Assembly (NCBI RefSeq): GCF_000565215.1
Contig: NZ_CP006934.1
Coordinates: 310,001-374,000, forward strand
From: Spiroplasma sabaudiense Ar-1343
GTDB lineage: Bacteria; Bacillota_I; Bacilli_A; Mycoplasmatales; Mycoplasmataceae
Length of the DNA stretch: 64,000 nt
Direction: 5' to 3'
Shown here: positions 12,258-24,912 of the stretch, one piece after another
Position numbering within the stretch: the stretch's first letter is position 1
Layout of the letters: each line of letters starts with the position of its first letter
The notes under the pieces: generated by a model
The model's input: only the letters and a program-made list of their open reading frames with translations
Databases searched by the model: none
What the model was told of the DNA's origin: nothing
Made by a program: the position numbers and the translations under genes

Positions 12258-13607
12258 ATGAAAAAAAATATTAAGATAATTGAAATAAATCGTCAAAATG
12301 ATTCAAACTTTGATAAACATTATTTTGACCCCTTGAAATCAGTTTGATATGAAGACGAATTTACAACGGATTTAAATTCATCCACAATTAATTTAGAATT
12401 GAATCAAACCCAAGTTAATAATGAAAATGAAGTTTTTTTTAATAACAATTTAATTAATTCATCAAAAAGCAAGATTAGTGATTCGAAAGCTAATTCTGAA
12501 TATTTTGATATCGTTCATAATACAAGTTTGAACGTTTTAGAACCAGACGAAGTTTCACAATCAAATAGTCAATTACCAAAAGACATTCTAGATTTAAGAA
12601 AAGAAAGTTTTTTAGCAGAAATGAAGAGTAAGAAGAATAGTACGATTACTTCATTTCAAAAGCAAGAATTAAACTCGAGCCAACAGGAGCATACAGAGCA
12701 AAATTTTATCAGAAATGAACAATTAAAATATTCAAATTTGCAAACTCCTTTTAAAAATGTGATTGATGAAATAACTGTCCCTGATAAAAACGTCATTGAA
12801 AATAGAGAATTTTTAACTAACAATAAATTTGAAGGTCAGTTTGATAATTATAATATCGTAACAAAGGATATTAATCAAATTCAAGACTTGAATAAGAAAA
12901 GAGTTAGCTATAACAATAGTCAAAGTCAATTTGGTCAAAAAGTTAAACCAGGGAATAATGTCAGTTCTTTATTTAGTAATGAGGAGGTTGAAAGTATTTT
13001 TGTTAACCAAAAATCTATAAAACCAAATAGAACAAGTCAAGTCGTTAATCCGTTTCCGCTTCCAAGTGGAGCTTCTAAAACAAAGTATGAATACGATTTA
13101 AATGGTATTTTTATTAATCCCAAAAATAAGCCACCACTTTCAAAAGTTAAAAAACAAGTAATAATTCCAAATGAAAAAAATCATAACTCTTATCAAAATA
13201 GAATTATTTATAACTACCATGAACAAGGGTCCCATCCAGCAAAAAAAGTCTTGAGCAATGTTTTTAAAAAGCAAAATAATTTGGAACAATTAAATTTTAA
13301 TAAACCAATTATAAATGACTTGGATTTTACAACAAATTTTAATGACGATGATTTTAACGATGTTGTGCAGTCAAGACGCCACAAACTCCCATTGGATGAT
13401 TTGAATTTCTTTAATAATCACGCTAATTCAACAACAGAAATTTTAAGATCTTTAAGCCAAAACTTAGCACCGAATTCGATAAATAGCGATTACACTTCGG
13501 AAAATTTTGATGATTTTGAAAATTGATTTAAAAACAATCGTGATGCTAAAAAAATTAAAAAAATAACACAAAAAGAAAACAGGTTATTAACAAAAATTAA
13601 TAAGTAG
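12258..13607 (+). CDS. Asn/Ser-rich hypothetical protein
   Basis: A 449-residue soluble protein, rich in Asn, Ser, Lys and Gln and of low hydrophobicity, predicted largely disordered. The C-terminus is basic with a Lys-rich repeat-like tail. Two UGA-Trp codons (near residues 30 and 423) lie inside the frame. The ATG has no strong ribosome site. It sits 18 bases before mnmA and may share its transcript. The family is not recognised; the composition resembles cytoskeleton- or adhesion-linked mollicute proteins, but that is only an analogy. Confidence 0.65.
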
Positions 13608-13625
13608 ATTGGAGAGGAGCCTTAA

Positions 13626-14759
<1,134 letters not shown>

Positions 14760-14810
14760 TTTTTTAAAATTAGAAAAATAGTTTATTATATTAATAGATA
14801 GGATTTTGTT

Positions 14811-15416
14811 ATGTTTGGATTTATAGTTATAGGGTTATTAGTGGTTGTAATCATTTTCTTAATTGTCACTACAATAACTGGAAAAAAAGCAAAGAAAAAA
14901 GAGATTAATCAAAGAAAAAAAATTGTTCGTGATGAAATAAAAAATTACATCTTTCGAGAAGAAAAACGTAAAAATTTAAGAGTTAACTTTGAACAGGTGT
15001 TTGCCCGTAAAGGACCAGATTACAAGTATCGTGATGTCTTCGATGTAATAGTTGATATAATAGAACCAAAAACAAACCAAATTACTGAAGTTAAAGCTTA
15101 TGAAATTGAGGGATTTCCAGTTCGAATTGATAAGAAAAATACTAGAATTGAATGAACAGTTAATAAAGAAATTGATATCGAAGAAACTCGCCGCCGTATT
15201 GCAATTGCTGAAAAACAAGTTAAATTATCAAAAGAAGAGAAAAAAGCGATTAAAGTCGAAGAAGTATCACTTTTAAAAGAGCGCCGCGAGCAAGAGCGTT
15301 TAGAATATAAAGAGTTAAAGCAAAAACAAAAAAAAGAAAAATCAATTGTTAGTAATTCAACAGACGAAGCTTTGAAAAAAACCACAGTTAAGTTTGTTCC
15401 AAAACGTAGTAAATAG
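14811..15416 (+). CDS. membrane-anchored basic protein
   Basis: A 201-residue protein. One hydrophobic N-terminal segment (about residues 2-23) acts as a signal anchor. A charged alpha/beta-like middle section follows, then a long Lys/Glu/Arg coiled-coil tail. A UGA-Trp at residue 116 splits it under the standard code. A TATATT -10-like element lies about 20 bases upstream, and a clear terminator follows the stop. The family is not recognised. It is probably membrane-tethered with the tail in the cytoplasm. Confidence 0.65.
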
Positions 15417-15419
15417 CAA

Positions 15420-15450
15420 AAACATTTGTCTTTTGATAAATGTTTTTTTG
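15420..15450 (+). terminator. terminator
   Basis: AAACATTT, a 10-base loop, AAATGTTT, then a T-rich tail. It lies just after the stop codon of the membrane-anchored basic protein. Confidence 0.75.
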
Positions 15451-15469
15451 TCTTGATGGGGGTAAAATA

Positions 15470-17614
15470 ATGAATAGTATTTATAAGGATAAGATTTCCA
15501 AAGAAGACTTCAAGAGAGCTTTGGGAAGCTGCTTTAAAGAGTCATGAATAATGCATTCCCAGAGCAATTTTGAATTTGCCTTACAACTAAAAAGAAAGTC
15601 TCTAATGCAGTTTAATGTTTCTGCAGAAATAGAAAATGAAAGTGACTTTGAAAGCTCTTCTGCAGCGAACGATGTTATGGAGTATTACTTTAATAATTTT
15701 AAAAGTCAAAACCCAGCATCGGATGAATTAGAAGTTCAAAGAAAATGAAAAAAAGCATGAATGGATTTAGACGATTTAAGTGCTCAAAATGTTGATGGTT
15801 TTGATATTTTAAAATTTGAAGAGGAATCAATCATTGATGGTAATTTAGTTGGGGCTGCTGCACAAAATTACTTTGCAGCAGAAACTATCTTAAAAAATGA
15901 AAATCGCTCAAAGCAATTAAAAACTTTTGATTTAAGTGGTTTGCCATTCAATGTGGCAGTTGAAAAAACTCAGGAATTAATTAAAACAAATGATTACGAA
16001 TATCTCTTTGAAGCTGCTTTTGGTTATGACAATTTTAATTTAAAAACTAGATGTGATGTTCTGAAACTAAATCAAAATGATTCTTCAGTTGAAATAATTG
16101 AAATAAAAGCGACCAGTAAAGTGAAAAAGGAGCATTTTTTCGATTTAATGTATCAGTATTTCGTTTTAACACAAAATAATTTAGTAGTTTCTGACGTAAA
16201 AATTGGCCATATAAGATCCAATTATATAAGAGGACAGAAGTTTGACCTTTTTTCCAGTGATTTAAAAGATCAAAGTAGTGAAATGTGAGAAAACACTCCC
16301 AAAATAACGTTCGAGGAGTGTTTGTTAGAAATTGAATCTGAAATTGAGCCTGAAAATTATGGCGATTCAGATGACCTTGATTTTGAAGGTTTTTTTGAAA
16401 TCGATAGTTTAAGTTGAGGAACTTCAGCAAAAAGATTATCATTAATGAATTTAATTCAGATTTTTGAAAAAAATTTTAGTATTCATGAGATATTAAAGGA
16501 AATCACCAATCTATATTCTTTATCAGAAGATAAAATAGTAAGTTATTTACTTAAACCTCATTGTATTACAACTATTAATAAAAATGCTAAAAATATTTTT
16601 TTAAAGGTTGATCATAATGAAGATTTGACTTGTTATCATGCGCTTCCATATTATGATAAAACAAAAGAAAACATCTTCAATTTCACAGGCCTGAAGAAAA
16701 AAAACAAGGCTTTAATATTTCATACAACCGGAAAGGTTTATTTATCTGATTTTTCAAGTTTAGATTCTCCAGAAATTCCCAAAAATCCTAAGAATGAATC
16801 TTTGTTTTCAGAGGCGAACCACAGACACTTTGAGGTTTATAAGAAGTTTTTAGAAAGCGGTTCAAATTTTGATGAATCTCAGATAATTTACAAGGAATTC
16901 TCGTCAACTTTGGAAATAATGCTTAAAAAATATTTGGATTACCCAATATATATGTATGACTTTGAAACTGTTAAATGAGCAATTCCAAAATTTAATCAAT
17001 CAAAATCCTATCAACAAATCCCTTTTCAGTACTCAATTGACATAATTAAAAATCAAAATTATGACTACAAAAACCCAAACACTATGGATCACTATGATTT
17101 TTTGGCAAGTGATACCAGTGACCCAAGACCGGCTTTTATTAAAAATTTTTTAAAGGATATTTTTAAATCTGGTCCGGGAGTTTATGTTGCCTACAATGAT
17201 GCTTTTGAAAAAATGGTTTTAAAGCATCTTGCACTTTTATTCCCAAAATATCGCAAATCGCTACTTTATGTGGCACAAAATACGATTGATTTAATGGATT
17301 TCTTTAAGGGGAGTAAGTCGAAGGGAATTCCGTGATTTTTAATTTATCACCCACTATTTCATGGAAGTTATTCAATTAAAAAGACCCAGCCAGCCTTAGA
17401 AGGTGATTTTAGTTATCAAGACCTGATAATAAACAAGGGTGATAAAGCTAGTCAAATATTTCGACAATTTAGTGATGGAGCAATTAAACAAAAAATCTGA
17501 GAAGAAAATGTTAGAGAAGACATGATAAAATACTGTAATCGCGACACACTAGCAATGGTTGTGGTTTTACAAAGAATAACAGAAATTTTTAAAAAATATA
17601 AAGGAGAACAATAA
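15470..17614 (+). CDS. DUF2779 protein: PD-(D/E)XK plus DEDDy nuclease fusion
   Basis: A 714-residue protein read through many UGA-Trp codons. The middle of the N-terminal half has a Cas4/RecB-like PD-(D/E)XK core: D196, then E211-I-K213, then a Tyr/Gln-rich helix. The C-terminal half matches the DUF2779 family, an RNase H-like exonuclease fold, with D497-F-E499 as motif I, AYNDAFEKM as motif II and Y688...D692 as motif III (DEDDy type). Both active sites look complete. A role in DNA repair or defence is inferred. fmt starts 1 base later, so the two are co-transcribed. Confidence 0.82.
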
Positions 17615-17615
17615 G

Positions 17616-18596
17616 ATGAAAAAAAAGTTAATTTTTTTTGGAACACCAGAAATTGCCGTTAAAATACTTGGTGGAATTAATCTCAATGATTTTGAACTGA
17701 TAGCGATTGTTACTCAGCCAGACAAAAAATATGGACGCAAGCAGGAGTTAAAACCCAGCCCTGTAAAAGAGTTTGCTATAAATAACAATATCAAAGTTTT
17801 ACAACCTTTAAAGGTTATTGAAATATTTGAGGAAATTAAGGAAATGAAACCCGATCTTTTATTGACGTGTGCTTATGGTCAAATGATTCCTACTAAAATT
17901 TTAGAATTAGTCTCAGGGATGGCAATAAATGTTCACGCAAGTTTACTTCCAAAGTATAGAGGAGGTTCACCGATTCAATATGCCTTGCTTAATGGAGATA
18001 AAACAACAGGGATTAGTTTAATGCAAATGATAAAGGAAATGGATGCGGGAGATTTTTACGTTCAAGAATCAATTGACATTTTGCAAACAGATGATTGTGA
18101 AAGTCTTTTTGAGAAGTTAGGATTCCTTGGAAAAGAAATGGTTCAAAAATATTTGTTAAAAATCGTAAATAAAGAAATTTTACCAATTGCCCAGAATGAA
18201 AAATTGGTTTCCTTTGCCCCTAAAATAACAAGTGAAATGGAAAAAATCAACTTTAATTTAAGCGCAGCTGCTGTAATAAATCAAATAAGAGCATTCGCCC
18301 CAACACCTGGAGCTTTTGGAATAATAAATAATGAGCGCTATAAAATTTTAAAAGCTCGTCTATTATCAGAAAAAGAAATTTTCCCAATGACTCTTACAAT
18401 TAAAAGAAACGGAGAGGTTATTTATTTTGATAAGGAAGGCTTCATTGTTTATACCAATTTTGGGATGATAAAAGTTTTAGAAATTCAAAGACAGGGAAAA
18501 ACCAAGATCAGTGCTGGTAATTATTTTGTCAATAAATTAAAAGATATTCAAATTGGGATGATTTTTAATGAATCAGAAGCAAAAATTAATCTTTAA
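17616..18596 (+). CDS. fmt: methionyl-tRNA formyltransferase
   Basis: Fmt formylates initiator Met-tRNA using 10-formyl-THF. The 326-residue protein has the N-terminal FFGTPE motif and the catalytic-region pattern NVHASLLPKYRGGSPI. An SLLPKYRGG loop and a C-terminal tRNA-binding domain are also present. The ATG follows AAGGAG within the end of the upstream nuclease gene. No Trp is needed to keep the frame open. The last 29 bases overlap the next gene. Confidence 0.96.
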   Translation: MKKKLIFFGTPEIAVKILGGINLNDFELIAIVTQPDKKYGRKQELKPSPVKEFAINNNIKVLQPLKVIEIFEEIKEMKPDLLLTCAYGQMIPTKILELVSGMAINVHASLLPKYRGGSPIQYALLNGDKTTGISLMQMIKEMDAGDFYVQESIDILQTDDCESLFEKLGFLGKEMVQKYLLKIVNKEILPIAQNEKLVSFAPKITSEMEKINFNLSAAAVINQIRAFAPTPGAFGIINNERYKILKARLLSEKEIFPMTLTIKRNGEVIYFDKEGFIVYTNFGMIKVLEIQRQGKTKISAGNYFVNKLKDIQIGMIFNESEAKINL

Positions 18597-19884
18597 AATT
18601 TCTTTAGCTTCGGTTATTTCTGGGCTACTTTTTGTAATTGGCTTTTTAACATCATTTATTCGTTTTACAGATTATGTTGTTTTGCAATTGAGTGATGGTT
18701 TATTTTTAGCTTTTTGTGCGTTAATCCCGGGCTCGTTAATGCTGGGACCAGCGGTTGTTTACCCACTAATCATTGATTTATCAGCAGGGGTATTTGCCTA
18801 TATTCCGATTTCAATTTCAATTAGAATTTTAATGTTTCTCGTAGTTAAAATACTAAGTAAAAAAATAACTGCTTATGGGAGTTTTATAATCGCTAGTTTT
18901 TTGGTTTTACTTTACTTACCGTTTACCTATTTTATTTTTAAAGATAAAGGCTTATTAATTTTGGAGATAGTAACTGATTCAATTCAAGGAGTTATTTCAA
19001 TCTTGTTCTCATCTCTTATTTACTTTTCGATTAATAAAAGCAGTAGCTTAAAAGAATTACTAAATTTTAGAACTAAATACATTCCAAATCAAAAATGATG
19101 ATTTTCAGATTATGATGGAACGTTATCTTTTAACTCAAATTCTGATTTTGATAAAAAAAGCTATGATTTTATAAATGAGTGGACTACAAAAGAGCCGAAG
19201 CAAAACAACTTTACATTCACAACAGGAAGACTTTACAGTTTTATCTTAACAAAAACAAAGCATTTAAAATTTAAACCAAAATATACAATTTGTGCAAATG
19301 GAACATTAATATATTCTCGAACTGGCAATATCATCTATTCAAACCCAATACCCAAAAAAACCCGAATTCAGCTGATCGCATACCTTAAAACAATGACTCT
19401 TTTTCCAATTGACGTTGCAATTCAAGGTGAAAAATTACTATTTCATCACTACTACAATGATAATTTGGATGAACGTCGCAAAATAAATAAAAAGCACTTT
19501 GAAGATAACTATGAAAATGTTGAAAAACTATTTTTGCATTCCAAAAATGTAAATGTTGCTTATATTTACACAGAAAAAGACCACCAAAGTTTAATCAAGA
19601 TAATTAAACAAAAATTTCCAGATCTTGAGGCCCTGCAAACTAGTCCATTTATTGTCGAAATTTTTAGCAAAAAAGCTTCAAAGTGAAATGCAATCCATTG
19701 AATTATTACAAGAGAAAAGATTAAGCTTCAAAATACTTTTGCCACAGGAGATGGTGACAATGATTATTTGATGCTAAAAAATATTCCAAATTCTTGAAAA
19801 ATGAAAAAACACTCTAAGATGTTAACTAATCTAGAAATTCCGATTATTTCAAATGTTAACGAAATTAGCAATGAAATAACATAG
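18568..19884 (+). CDS. ECF S-component-like membrane domain fused to HAD-IIB phosphatase
   Basis: A 438-residue two-part protein. Residues 1-165 form about five or six hydrophobic segments with the feel of an ECF transporter substrate-binding (S) component, including LSDGLFLAFCALIPG. From about residue 178 a Cof-type HAD phosphatase follows: D181-Y-D183-GT (motif I), TTGR, CANGT and GDGDND (motif IV). The fusion suggests uptake of a phosphorylated vitamin or sugar phosphate coupled to dephosphorylation; the substrate is unknown. It overlaps fmt by 29 bases. Confidence 0.8.
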
Positions 19885-19959
19885 CTTAGAAAACCAAAAT
19901 TTAGTTGTAATTAATATTGCAAATTTAGCAGTAAGTGCGAAAAATCTTAGAAAATTAGA

Positions 19960-19987
19960 TATAATTAGTTTAAATGATATAAAGGAG
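19960..19987 (+). promoter_or_regulatory. efp -10 element and ribosome site
   Basis: TATAAT at 19960-19965 lies about 30 bases before the efp ATG, and a strong AAGGAG lies at 19982-19987. The -35 is not obvious. Confidence 0.5.
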
Positions 19988-19994
19988 AATAATT

Positions 19995-20552
19995 ATGCAA
20001 GTTAATGACTTAAGACCAGGAACTACCTTTTCTTATGAAAACAATATTTATGTAGTAATTGAGCAATCATTTACTAAAACAGGGCGCGCTCAAGGACACG
20101 TAAAAGTAAAAGTAAAAAATTTACGTTCAGGAGCTCGTACCGAAATTACATTTACAGGAGGAGATAAAGTTGACAAGGCTTTAATCGAAAAAAAAGACAT
20201 GCAGTATCTTTATAATGATGGCTCAAATTGTGTGTTTATGAACACAGAAACTTATGAACAAGTGGAAATTCCATCATCAAAATTGGAATGAGAACTAAAA
20301 TTTTTGAATGATGGAAGCATGATAAAATTAACAGAATATGAAGGGGAAGTACTAGGTATTTCTTTAGATGATAAAGTTGAATTAGAAATTACCGAGGCAG
20401 AACCAGCTGTTAAAGGTGACACCTCTTCGGGAGCTCAAAAAAAAGCAATTTTATCGACTGGTCATGAAATATTAGTACCACTCTTTATAAAAGAGGGCGA
20501 AAAAGTCTTGGTAAATACAAACGACGGTAAATATGCTGGTCGTTCAAATTAA
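19995..20552 (+). CDS. efp: elongation factor P
   Basis: EF-P relieves ribosome stalling at polyproline. The 185 residues cover the KOW-like N-domain and two OB folds, ending GKYAGRS. The modified-loop region reads KTGRAQ, so the usual lysine at the tip is replaced by arginine and the loop proline is missing. A different or absent modification is therefore likely. There is one UGA-Trp near residue 99. The next gene is Asp23-like, as in the Bacillus efp neighbourhood. Confidence 0.95.
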
Positions 20553-20582
20553 TTAATTTCATAGGAAATTGGGGTAGATAAA

Positions 20583-20885
20583 ATGTATATTCAAATTGAA
20601 CGTAATAATCGCGGACTGCTAATGGTTGATAAAAATGTTATAAACAAGCTAATTTTATTTGGAATTGTAACTCAAATTGATAAAGATGTTAAAGTTGAGG
20701 TTAAAACTTGAATTCATCAAGAAAACGGTTTTTTTGCCCTAGTAGAGTTTTATATTTCAAATTCTGAAGAAGTGAGTATTAACGAAAAAGAAATAACAGC
20801 AACAATCAATGAAGTAATTGATCAAACCCTAAACTTAAAACCAAAAAATATATCATATGCTTATATTCATAAAAATAAAAAGTAA
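20583..20885 (+). CDS. Asp23/Gls24-like small protein
   Basis: A 100-residue protein with alternating beta/alpha composition; the early segment GLLMVDKNVINKL resembles the Asp23/Gls24 (YqhY) family. In firmicutes yqhY lies next to efp, which supports the call. Mollicute members of this group are short. There is one UGA-Trp near residue 43. The C-terminus is Lys-rich, and the stop codon lies in the terminator stem. YqhY-type proteins are linked to envelope or lipid homeostasis. Medium-low certainty. Confidence 0.55.
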
Positions 20886-20908
20886 AAACATTGCTTTTTA
20901 TTTTTTTA
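20875..20908 (+). terminator. terminator of efp unit
   Basis: ATAAAAAG, an 11-base loop, CTTTTTAT, then a run of T. The stem starts inside the last codons of the upstream gene. Confidence 0.6.
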
Positions 20909-20926
20909 TGTAGTAATATATATGGC

Positions 20927-20955
20927 TTTCAATTTGTCTTAAATTGGTGTATAAT
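20927..20955 (+). promoter_or_regulatory. promoter of the charged-protein cluster
   Basis: TTTCAA, 17 bases, TATAAT, followed by a GGAGGT ribosome site before the next ATG. Only the -10 is close to consensus. Confidence 0.5.
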
Positions 20956-20988
20956 AATAAAGAATTTATAAAATAATGGAGGTAACCA

Positions 20989-22815
20989 ATGTCGAAGGAA
21001 CTAAAGAAAGATAAAATCAACTACAATGATAGTTTGGGTGAAGAAAGCGAGAGCAAATTAGAAAGTAGAACGTTTGATTTTAGCCAGAACTCTGTTGATT
21101 GAATTTATGAAGAAAAATTAGACTCGGATGTTAACTTCCAAAAATTGATTAAATTCTTTGATAGAATTATGCAATTAGAAGAAAGTGATCCAAGAAGAGA
21201 AAGTCTTGTTTCAATGTGAGTTGAAGAAATTAACAAACTTTATAACAAGCATGTGCAAAATTTATCAAATTTAGGTAAATCTTCAAAAGGCAATATTAAA
21301 AAATCTGAGCCAATAAATCAAAATAAGAGTAATATCGATGGCTGAAAAGAACGTTTAAATATAAAAGACCGCTCAAGTAGTACCGAAAGTATGCGTGAGC
21401 AATTAATGCGAAAACTTAACTCAAGCGAATTACTTTCTGGAAGAGATACAAAAGAAGATATTATGTACCGTGCAGGTCAAACAGGGGAAAGAAAAGAAGT
21501 TAAACTAAGTTATATTGCAAAAGGTCGCAACGCAGTTGAAGAAGGAATAAACGAAATCGATAACATACTTTATGATATTGAAAATACTGCTGAGTTTGAA
21601 GGGCCTGGAAGTATTTTGAATAATAGCATAAAAGCCGAGCGAGATTATTCTTCTGCAGTTGGCTTTACTGTTGACTTAGATGAAGTTGCTAGAGAAAAAG
21701 CTGAGGATGAGTTTAATTTTGACGGTGATTCAGCAAATCCAAGTGAAGTTGAAATAACTGGAGATGTAAAGGAATTTGAAGAAATAGATTTCTCTCAAAT
21801 TAAATCTCCAGTTTCAAAAACTATTGATGGTTTGGATTTGACAAACGCAATTGACATTAACTACGAAACAATTGAATTTAATGAAGAAGAAATTCCAGAG
21901 CCTATTTTTACTAAAACTTCTGACCCAACATTACAAGAAATTCGTTATCAAGAAAACGAATTTGACATTGAAAAACGAGAAGAAGAGTATTCAAAAATCA
22001 ATCCAGAAAAACGTAATATCTTAGATAAAAGTGATTTTGCATTTTTTGATAGGGATAAAGACGCAACTATTGACAAATCATTTAATGCCTTTCAACATGA
22101 CTTTGATCATCAAAAACCATTTCACGAAATTAAGCCAGTTGGAAGTTATGGAATGATTTATGACTCTGCAAAGCAACCATCAATGCATAATTTGATAAAT
22201 GAATACAAAAAAGATAACGAAGTTATGGATGAAATGAACGACAAAATTGAATTTTTACGAGACTTGCGTAATGAGCGCAAACATCGTGTCAATTTAATGC
22301 ACATTGAACGAAATAATAGTTATATTGTTGCAAGAGCAAACCGCCTTCGAGAAAATCGTGAAAAAAATCGCTTAAAACAACAAGAAGCGATTAATTTAAA
22401 AGCGCTTGAGCGTCAAGAACGTTTAAGAAGACTTCAAGAACGTCAAAAGTTAATTCAGTTAATGAAAGAACGTCAAATGAAACGTTCTGAAGAAAAACGA
22501 GTAGCTTCGATTTTACAGCTAGAACGTGAACGTAGACTAGCTAAGAACGCCAAATATCGAGATGAAATTGCAAGTATTGATGCTCAAATTCGTCACGAAC
22601 AAGAAATGATCAAGAATACAGAATTAAAGATGAAATCATATTTCACAAAAACTTCGGATCCAAAATTATTTGATGAATCTTTAAAAATTGCTAGAGAGTT
22701 TTCAAAATATGCTGTTAGTGATGAGAAAATCATCGCCTTACAAAAAATGGAAGAAGACAAGCGCCAAAAACGAATTGAAAGATTGAGTAAAAAATTTACA
22801 AAAAATAAAAAATAA
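20989..22815 (+). CDS. large charged hypothetical protein with C-terminal coiled coil
   Basis: A 608-residue soluble protein. The N-terminal half is acidic and the middle is low-complexity Asp/Glu. From about residue 420 a long helical stretch very rich in Arg, Glu, Gln and Lys looks like a continuous coiled coil, and the C-terminus is strongly basic. A strong GGAGGT site precedes the ATG. There are no catalytic motifs and no membrane segments. It is first of four consecutive unknown genes. Length, charge pattern and coiled coil suggest a structural or scaffold protein, which is inference only. Confidence 0.7.
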
Positions 22816-22863
22816 TTTATTTAGCGCTTAATGTTTTCATCTCAATAAAAACGAGGTGTAGTT

Positions 22864-23670
22864 GTGAAAGTAAAAAAAGTTACTTTTCTAGAAAATCAAC
22901 AAGTGAACAGTAGAACAATTGCTCGTATTGCTGGAATTAGAATTAGTTCCAATAATGATAAGCCAAAAACCATTGCAAAACCTACAGTTCATAGCGCTGT
23001 TGCAAAGAGACAAATGGTTGAGAAAAATAACGGCAAAAGTTTTACTGAACAATTTTACGATTCTAAAATTTATTCAAATATTATGAAATTGAAATATCGA
23101 GGAAAAGAATTTAAATTAGTAGTTCCAGTTTTTGATCGATCAAAAAGTTTACTTGGAATTGATATCATAAACCGATCTCCTAAAATCAAAAAATTTTCAA
23201 AAGATCAGTTGGGACCAACCAGGACAATTTTGATACCTGAAAAAGTAGTTTCTTCAGAGCAAAAAATTTTAGCCCGCCATAAAGAGCTTTATAGCAGAAA
23301 AAATAACGATTTTTTTCAAGAAAATAATTTTAAGCCTAATTTTGATCTGAATCAAGTAGCCAAACAATTAGCAGAAGACAACTTTAATTCTGTAAAAGAA
23401 CGAGCATTAAAGTTCAATAAAAAAGTAAGAGATGTTCTTGAAAGCAATTCGGATTTGGAAGTTAGTGAAAATTACTTCGAGTTATCAAACGAAGAAAATT
23501 TAAAGGCCAAAGTGCAAAAGAAACTTTTAAATATAAAAAATAAAATAAATTATCAAGATACTGGTATTGAAAATAGTGAAAAACAAAATCGTATTGGTTG
23601 AGTTGAGAAGATTTTAGCTGAAGCAGATGAATCCGATCAAGTTGATTTATCAAAAAGACCTGAACTATAG
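22864..23670 (+). CDS. basic hypothetical protein
   Basis: A 268-residue Lys/Asn/Ile-rich protein with no membrane segment and no recognised motif. The start is GTG, 5 bases after GAGGTG. One UGA-Trp near residue 247 leads into an acidic C-terminal tail. It follows the coiled-coil protein by 48 bases and precedes another Lys-rich protein by 21 bases, so the three are probably one operon. Function unknown. Confidence 0.65.
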
Positions 23671-23691
23671 TTCAAAGATATTGGAGGAAAT

Positions 23692-24882
23692 ATGGGAAAT
23701 AAGGATTTTAAAACAAATGATTTTTCATTACTAAGTACTGGTACAAAAATTAGAATAAAAAGTTTAATCGAGAAAAGACTAACAATGCAAACTATTGCCT
23801 TGTTTGCTCAAGAATATGAATCTCTTGATTTTGAAACTCGTAAACAGATAAATCATTATATAAAATTTTTAATTGAGTTAGAAGTTGAAGAATTTATTAA
23901 AGAAGTTGAAAAACTTAATAAAAACTTTAAAAGTGATGAATTAATAAGGAAACAAATTACTTTTGAGGAAAAACAAAAAAATATCAAGCAATTGCAAAGT
24001 TTATTGCAAAATAGCGAAGCCTCAATTTCTAATCGTTATATGAGAAAAACAAAAGCATTTGGAGAAATTCCAAGCAAGTATGAAATTTTAGCAAAAAGAA
24101 ACTTTTCAGAAAAAAATGATAAAAATATTTTAGAGGGAAATTTGAATGTTAAGACAGTCTTACCCCTTAAAAGTAATGAAAAATATCGCAAGGCTTTAAA
24201 GCGCGAACGACTTCAAAACCAAAAGCAAGATGAAGATCGAAAAAAATTCTTTTTTGCAGCTGACGTAAAAGATGAAAAAAAAGTAATTACAATTATTTCA
24301 TCTAGTAAGAAGAATAAAATCACACTAACAGAAGCAGAACGGGAAGCAATTTCAAAAAAACAAAAAGACAAAAAGTCTGCAAAAAAAAGTAATTTAAAAT
24401 CTGAAACTTCAAAAAAATCAAAGCAAGTTGAACCTAACGTCAAGAAGGGACTAAACGATTTTTCATCAGTGAAGTCTAGAATCATTTCAGATGAAGAATA
24501 TATTCGTGAGCAAAAAGAAAAAGAACGTTTATGAAACCAAATTTATGGTAAGTCAAAAAAAGATGTAGAGAATCACTCAAATAAAACAACTCAAGAGAGC
24601 TTGGAACATAATAAGATTCCAAATATTAGAGCTGATTTTTCAGGCAGTGAATATTTTACTGTCGGAAATAAAAAAATCAGCGTTAAGGAACTGGGCGATC
24701 CTCAAAATCCAATGTATAGTTTCTGACAAAAAGTTAAGGCGAAAAGTAAGGCTAACAGTTTAGTTTTCTACTTTGCCTCAGCTGTACCACCAAAAACTCA
24801 AATGAAAATTTTGTTACAATATGAAAAAAATTTAGCAAAATACAACAGCCGTAAATTAGCGGCATCAAAAAAGAAAAAGTAG
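23692..24882 (+). CDS. Lys/Glu-rich hypothetical protein
   Basis: A 396-residue very charged protein. The N-terminal ~110 residues look helical, the middle (about 165-260) is extremely Lys/Ser/Glu-rich, and a more ordered C-terminal section follows (about 300-370). The ATG follows TTGGAGG. UGA-Trp codons occur at residue 281 and later. No known domain was seen. It belongs to the same run of four genes. Confidence 0.65.
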
Positions 24883-24912
24883 AAGCAAAATTAATAGCGA
24901 GGTATTTTTAGA

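Noticed and set aside
15551-17335. Several short separate genes in the 15.5-17.6 kb stretch.
   Set aside because: All lie in one frame joined by UGA-Trp codons and together form one DUF2779-type protein.
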